A model generated the notes under the pieces. The model had not been told where the DNA came from, ran no database searches, and saw only the letters and a program-made list of their open reading frames with translations. Positions 6,985 through 9,547 of a stretch of DNA of 9,547 nt are shown piece after piece; the stretch's first letter is position 1, and every line of letters starts with the position of its first letter. A program made the translations under genes and the position numbers. Source of the stretch: Rhizobiales bacterium CCH3-A5 (GTDB taxonomy: Bacteria > Pseudomonadota > Alphaproteobacteria > Rhizobiales > Beijerinckiaceae); NCBI GenBank assembly GCA_001556025.1, contig LSIB01000062.1:1-9547 (forward strand), in the 5' to 3' direction.

Positions 6985-7009
6985 ATCAGCATGCTCCTAG
7001 TATGCTGAT
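6985..7009 (+). terminator. Dyad with T-run, possible terminator after the luxR-type gene
   Basis: ATCAGCATGCT and AGTATGCTGAT form an 11-bp stem (one G-T pair) around a 3-base CCT loop, followed directly by TTTTGCT. The stem is only moderately GC-rich and the T-run is short (four), so termination efficiency is uncertain. It lies 148 bases after the luxR-type stop and before the repA promoter region, where a terminator isolating repA from luxR transcription would make sense. The odd-length centre argues against a second lux box; a binding site for another regulator is the main alternative. Confidence 0.45.
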
Positions 7010-7114
7010 TTTGCTAAAGGACCCCGAAAGCTCGTTTGCGTTCGCGTTGCCGCGCGGGCTCGTGCGTTAAGATTCTGTTAACCTCATTTTTGTTGTGCGA
7101 GCGAGAGAATCGGA

Positions 7115-7156
7115 CATACTGGCGCCAAATCGGCAAAAGATGCCGAATTGGCGCTA
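7115..7156 (+). promoter_or_regulatory. Candidate repA promoter -10 with overlapping inverted-repeat operator
   Basis: The arms TGGCGCCAAATCGGCA (7120-7135) and TGCCGAATTGGCGCTA (7141-7156) are complementary at 14 of 16 positions around AAAGA. A -10-like CATACT (7115-7120) abuts the left arm, with poor -35 candidates (TTGTGC or TTGTTG near 7090). If that -10 is used, the transcription start falls inside the repeat. RepA of repABC plasmids represses its own operon by binding an operator at the promoter, and this dyad is the obvious candidate. The dyad itself is certain; its role and the promoter are inference. Confidence 0.6.
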
Positions 7157-7176
7157 TTTGGTCTGGCATCCGAAAT

Positions 7177-8364
7177 ATGAACGCTCTCGCTCCGTTCGAG
7201 TTTGACGATAAAATTCTCCAGCAGGGCGCAGAGATCTCGCGCAAGCTTAATCAACTTCGCCTGGAGAAATTTCCGCCCAACGCCCAGAAGACGCTGAGGC
7301 GTTTCCCTATGGCGGAGGTCGCTCACTATCTCGGGGTCAGTCCCAATAATCTCAAACGCCTGCACCTTGAAGGCAAGGGGCCGGAGCCTTCGACTGGGGC
7401 CGGGGGGCGCCGCTTCTATACCGCTGAACAAATGCTCGACCTGCGGCATTATCTCGACAAGAACGGCCGGTCTGAGGTCAAAAAATACGTCCCTCACCGT
7501 AAGCCGGGTGAGAAGTTGCAGGTCATCGCTGTCGTCAACTTCAAGGGCGGCTCAGGCAAGACCACTACGGCGGCACATCTGGCTCAGCACCTCGCCCTGA
7601 CTGGACATAGGGTCCTCGCCGTCGATCTCGATCCGCAGGCTTCGTTGTCGGCGTTGTATGGATTTCAGCCGGAGCTCGACAAAAACCCGTCGCTTTATGA
7701 CGCGATCCGCTACGACGATCAGCGCAAGTCCATTCGGAACGTTATCCTGCCGACAAATTTTCCCTCACTGGATGTTATTCCTGCAAACCTTGAGCTTCAG
7801 GAATACGAATACGACACGCCCTTGGCGATGCAGAAATCTTCGGAGGGCAAGCGCTTCTTCACGCGCTTCGGCAATGCGCTCAAGGAGGTCGATTCCTCCT
7901 ATGATGTCGTCGTCGTCGATTGCCCGCCCCAGCTCGGCTACTTGACGCTGACGGCGCTAATCGCCGCGACATCTGTGCTCATCACAGTTCATCCGCAGAT
8001 GCTGGATCTGATGTCCATGAGCCAATTCCTGCTGATGCTGGGCAATATCGCCAAGACCATCAAGGCCGCTGGCGCCGAGGTTCGCATGGACTGGCTGCGC
8101 TATCTCATTACCCGCTTCGAGCCGACGGACGTGCCGCAGGTTGAGATGCTCGGCCTCATGCAGAGCATGCTCGCGGCGGAAATGCTGAAGGCCCAGATGG
8201 TGAAGTCTACCGCGATCTCGGATGCCGGTTTGACGAAGCAGACGCTCTATGAGGTGGAGCGCGCGAACTTCACGCGTGAGACATATGACCGCGCGATCGA
8301 GTGCATGGATGCGGTCAATTTCGAAGTGCAGGGGCTCATTCATCAGGCATGGGGGCGGCTGTAA
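7177..8364 (+). CDS. repA: RepA, ParA-family plasmid partition ATPase and repressor
   Basis: A 395-residue partition ATPase of the repABC type, which with RepB moves plasmid copies apart and represses the rep operon. The N-terminal part has a helix-turn-helix (FPMAEVAHYLGVSPNNLKRL, 43-62), as in ParA proteins that double as DNA-binding repressors. The ATPase domain starts near 114 (KLQVIAVVNFKGG), with the deviant Walker A KGGSGKTT at 123-130 carrying the ParA signature lysine, LAVDLDPQASLS at 147-158, and VVVVDCPPQLG at 244-254. The length matches the family (about 400). The ATG at 7177 is chosen because the sequence beyond it is not RepA-like, although the frame is open to 7036. No clear ribosome site precedes it (CATCCGAAAT), so initiation may be weak. 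repB follows after 72 bases. Confidence 0.95.
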   Translation: MNALAPFEFDDKILQQGAEISRKLNQLRLEKFPPNAQKTLRRFPMAEVAHYLGVSPNNLKRLHLEGKGPEPSTGAGGRRFYTAEQMLDLRHYLDKNGRSEVKKYVPHRKPGEKLQVIAVVNFKGGSGKTTTAAHLAQHLALTGHRVLAVDLDPQASLSALYGFQPELDKNPSLYDAIRYDDQRKSIRNVILPTNFPSLDVIPANLELQEYEYDTPLAMQKSSEGKRFFTRFGNALKEVDSSYDVVVVDCPPQLGYLTLTALIAATSVLITVHPQMLDLMSMSQFLLMLGNIAKTIKAAGAEVRMDWLRYLITRFEPTDVPQVEMLGLMQSMLAAEMLKAQMVKSTAISDAGLTKQTLYEVERANFTRETYDRAIECMDAVNFEVQGLIHQAWGRL

Positions 8365-8382
8365 TGTTGACCGCCGTAAAAA

Positions 8383-8410
8383 CGGTTGAAAACGGCTTCT
8401 ATTTCAACGG
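8383..8410. repeat. Inverted repeat in the repA-repB gap
   Basis: CGGTTGAAA (8383-8391) and TTTCAACGG (8402-8410) are complementary at 8 of 9 positions around a 10-base centre; TTGAAA/TTTCAA with the flanking G-C forms a perfect 7-bp core. The left arm is also part of a short tandem AAAACGG-TTG-AAAACGG. It may be a RepA or RepB binding site (centromere-like), or an mRNA hairpin upstream of the repB ribosome site. It does not fit the usual repABC parS palindrome GTT-N4-GC-N4-AAC. Confidence 0.5.
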
Positions 8411-8436
8411 CATGTGCCCGATGAGGAGGCTGCGGA

Positions 8437-9426
8437 GTGGCTCGTAAAAATCCTTTCGCAAATTTGCTGGCCAAGGATCCTTCTTCCGAGGAGCAGCCCG
8501 CGCTCGACTATGCGGTCAAGGGTGCGTCGAAATCCTTCCTGAATTCTCTCAACGAAATCACGGCACGCGCCGACAGGCTCATGGAAGGCGAGCCCATAGT
8601 CGAACTCGATCCCGATAGCGTCGATCCCTCCTTCATCAAAGATCGTCTCGAGGAGAACGAGCAGGAGTTCAATGAGCTCCTGGAAGCTATCCGCGCGCGC
8701 GGACAAGACAGCCCGATTCTGGTGCGCCCTCACCCGGCCTCGGGCGAGCGCTATATGGTGGTCTTCGGTCATCGTCGCCTGAAAGTAGCCAAGCTGCTGG
8801 GGCGCAAGGTCCGCGCCGTCATCAAGGAGATGAAGGACCGGGAACATGTCGTTGCCCAGGGTCAGGAGAATTCGGCCCGCGCGAATCTCTCCTTCATCGA
8901 GAAGGCGTTGTATGCGTCCGAATTGGCAAAGCTGCGTTATGACGATGATAACGCCATCGTCATGACCGCTCTTGCCCTGGACCGCTCGACCCTTTCGAAA
9001 ATGCTCGCCGTTGCGGGCCTCCCAGAGAAGGTGCTGCGCGCAATCGGACCAGCGAAGGGCATCGGCCGCGATCGCTGGTATGAGATGAAGCTGCTGCTCG
9101 AACGTCCATCGCACTACGATGCGGCTATCGCCGTGATCGAAGGCGAAGGCTTTGCTGAACTGCCCACCGAAGAGCGCTTCGCTGCGGTCGAACGCCGTCT
9201 GAAGGCGAAACAGAGCCGCAGCCGGAGCGAACCCGGCAGGCAGAGTTGGGCACCGCGCGACGGGGCCGTCGCGGCGGAGATGCTGGCGGAGGGGCGGAAA
9301 TTCACTTTGGCCATCAAGGCCAAAGGACCGGATGCCACGGCATTCGGCCGTTATTTGTCCGATAATCTGGATCGTCTGTACGATGATTTCAGGCTTCGGG
9401 CAGGTGCAACCACAAACGGAGATTAG
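8437..9426 (+). CDS. repB: RepB, ParB-family plasmid partition protein
   Basis: A 329-residue centromere-binding partner of RepA. The N-terminus MARKNPFANLL is typical of RepB. The ParB/Srx domain covers about 55-145, with IRARGQDSPILVRPHP (85-100) and the GHRRLKVAK box (111-119). Further along are the ENSARANLSFIEKALYA motif (144-160) and an HTH with ALALDRSTLSKMLAVA (178-193). The C-terminal third (about 260-329) begins with a basic, flexible linker and would hold the dimerisation region. GTG is used as the start at 8437, with a perfect AGGAGG 7 bases upstream (8424-8429), far stronger than the repA site, which would favour more RepB than RepA per message. The stop is followed by the ctRNA region, as in other repABC operons. 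The parS site it binds is not evident in the window. Confidence 0.95.
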   Translation: MARKNPFANLLAKDPSSEEQPALDYAVKGASKSFLNSLNEITARADRLMEGEPIVELDPDSVDPSFIKDRLEENEQEFNELLEAIRARGQDSPILVRPHPASGERYMVVFGHRRLKVAKLLGRKVRAVIKEMKDREHVVAQGQENSARANLSFIEKALYASELAKLRYDDDNAIVMTALALDRSTLSKMLAVAGLPEKVLRAIGPAKGIGRDRWYEMKLLLERPSHYDAAIAVIEGEGFAELPTEERFAAVERRLKAKQSRSRSEPGRQSWAPRDGAVAAEMLAEGRKFTLAIKAKGPDATAFGRYLSDNLDRLYDDFRLRAGATTNGD

Positions 9427-9431
9427 CCCGC

Positions 9432-9486
9432 AAAAGAAAAAGGCCCCCGAAACGACGTTCCGGAAGCCCTTCTCTGTGTCCTAAGC
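9432..9486 (-). ncRNA. Counter-transcribed RNA (ctRNA) of the repB-repC intergenic region
   Basis: repABC replicons encode in this spot a small antisense RNA that limits repC expression and causes incompatibility. On the minus strand there is a candidate start near 9486 (set by the promoter just upstream), a short hairpin that can form with GTGT/ACAC arms, and then an intrinsic terminator: GGCTTCCGGAA pairs over all 11 positions (three G-T) with TTTCGGGGGCC around loop CGTCG, followed by TTTTTCTTTT at 9441-9432. The predicted RNA is about 50-55 nt, the usual size of these RNAs. The terminator is clear; the exact 5' end is inferred from the -10. Confidence 0.85.
9442..9468 (-). terminator. Intrinsic terminator of the ctRNA
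   Basis: An 11-bp stem (9442-9452 with 9458-9468) and 5-base loop, followed on the minus strand by a ten-base tract with nine T (9432-9441). It starts 16 bases after the repB stop. On the plus strand the same hairpin lacks a T-run, so it should not terminate rep mRNA, but it can form in that message. Confidence 0.88.
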
Positions 9487-9492
9487 AAACAC

Positions 9493-9521
9493 AGAATCGC
9501 ACTTCCACGAATCACCGTCAA
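9493..9521 (-). promoter_or_regulatory. Promoter of the ctRNA
   Basis: On the minus strand there is a -35 TTGACG (9516-9521) and a -10 GATTCT (9493-9498) separated by exactly 17 bases. TTGACG is near consensus; the -10 is weaker (3 of 6). It lies at the right distance upstream of the ctRNA terminator to give a short transcript of repABC ctRNA size. repC, beyond the right edge, would be transcribed in the opposite direction over this site. Confidence 0.75.
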
Positions 9522-9547
9522 GAGTCTCGTGTGAGATTCAGCGCCGT

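Larger units (their letters stand above)
6838..7176. other. Non-coding stretch between luxR-type gene and repA
   Basis: These 339 bases contain no convincing gene. They hold a terminator-like or operator-like dyad at 6985-7009, a short palindrome GTTAA-N7-TTAAC at 7066-7082, a possible -10 (CATACT, 7115-7120) and a long inverted repeat at 7120-7156 just before repA. The octamer TCGGACAT occurs twice (about 6888 and 7110). The first 120 bases after the luxR-type stop show no recognisable feature; they could be a decayed remnant, but I cannot assign it. Confidence 0.6.

Noticed and set aside
7066..7082. GTTAA-N7-TTAAC palindrome as a parS site
   Set aside because: It is 17 bp with an odd centre and lacks the central GC of the repABC parS consensus; arms of 5 AT-rich bases can occur by chance.
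8404..9114. Minus-strand open frame inside repB
   Set aside because: repB has an AGGAGG site, family motifs and full length; the antisense frame has no ribosome site or recognisable motif.
1..9547. CRISPR arrays, tRNA or rRNA genes, toxin-antitoxin pairs, phage genes
   Set aside because: No regularly spaced repeats, no tRNA- or rRNA-like segments and no small paired ORFs with ribosome sites were seen on either strand.

Overview
The window looks like the junction between the conjugation module and the replication/partition module of a repABC plasmid (or plasmid-derived element) from an alphaproteobacterium. The order Hyphomicrobiales is most likely, in the broad Bradyrhizobium/Methylobacterium/Rhodopseudomonas/Bosea circle. 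The evidence is GC-rich coding DNA, a RepA-RepB pair followed by a counter-transcribed RNA (ctRNA) module typical of repABC replicons, and a TraI/TraR-type acyl-homoserine-lactone (AHL) pair beside it. I cannot name the species from sequence alone.

Left arm (1-5913, all minus strand; read right to left): traI (LuxI-family AHL synthase), then a secreted Cys-rich TrbM-like protein, a VirB1-like protein that lacks the catalytic glutamate, virB2 (pilin), virB3, virB4 (ATPase), virB5 (minor pilin), an EexN-type lipoprotein in the position where virB7 often sits, and the first 60 codons of virB6, which runs off the left edge. Most junctions overlap or are a few bases apart (TGATG, ATGGCTGA, ATGA, GTGA). 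The set therefore reads as one polycistronic mating-pair-formation operon headed by traI.

Centre (5914-6111): a 198-bp divergent control region between traI and a plus-strand luxR-family gene. It holds an 18-bp, 8-of-9-pair palindrome at 5974-5991, a close match to the classic lux box.

Right arm (6112-9547, plus strand): the LuxR/TraR-type regulator with all six AHL-pocket residues, a 339-bp non-coding stretch with a terminator-like dyad and a strong inverted repeat at the likely repA promoter, repA (ParA-type ATPase with N-terminal HTH), a 72-bp gap with another dyad, repB (ParB-type), and the start of the repB-repC intergenic region. That last region encodes on the minus strand a complete candidate ctRNA (-35/-10, short RNA, 11-bp terminator hairpin and T-tract). 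repC should begin just right of the window.

How it works together (inference): population density, read through TraI-made AHL and the LuxR protein, switches on the T4SS operon through the lux box. RepA/RepB partition the replicon and repress their own operon, and the ctRNA restrains repC. The layout copies the Ti-plasmid arrangement (traI operon beside repABC), but the transfer channel is of VirB/Avh type rather than Trb type and the luxR gene lies between traI and repA. I see no RNA genes other than the ctRNA, no CRISPR array and no intact insertion sequence.
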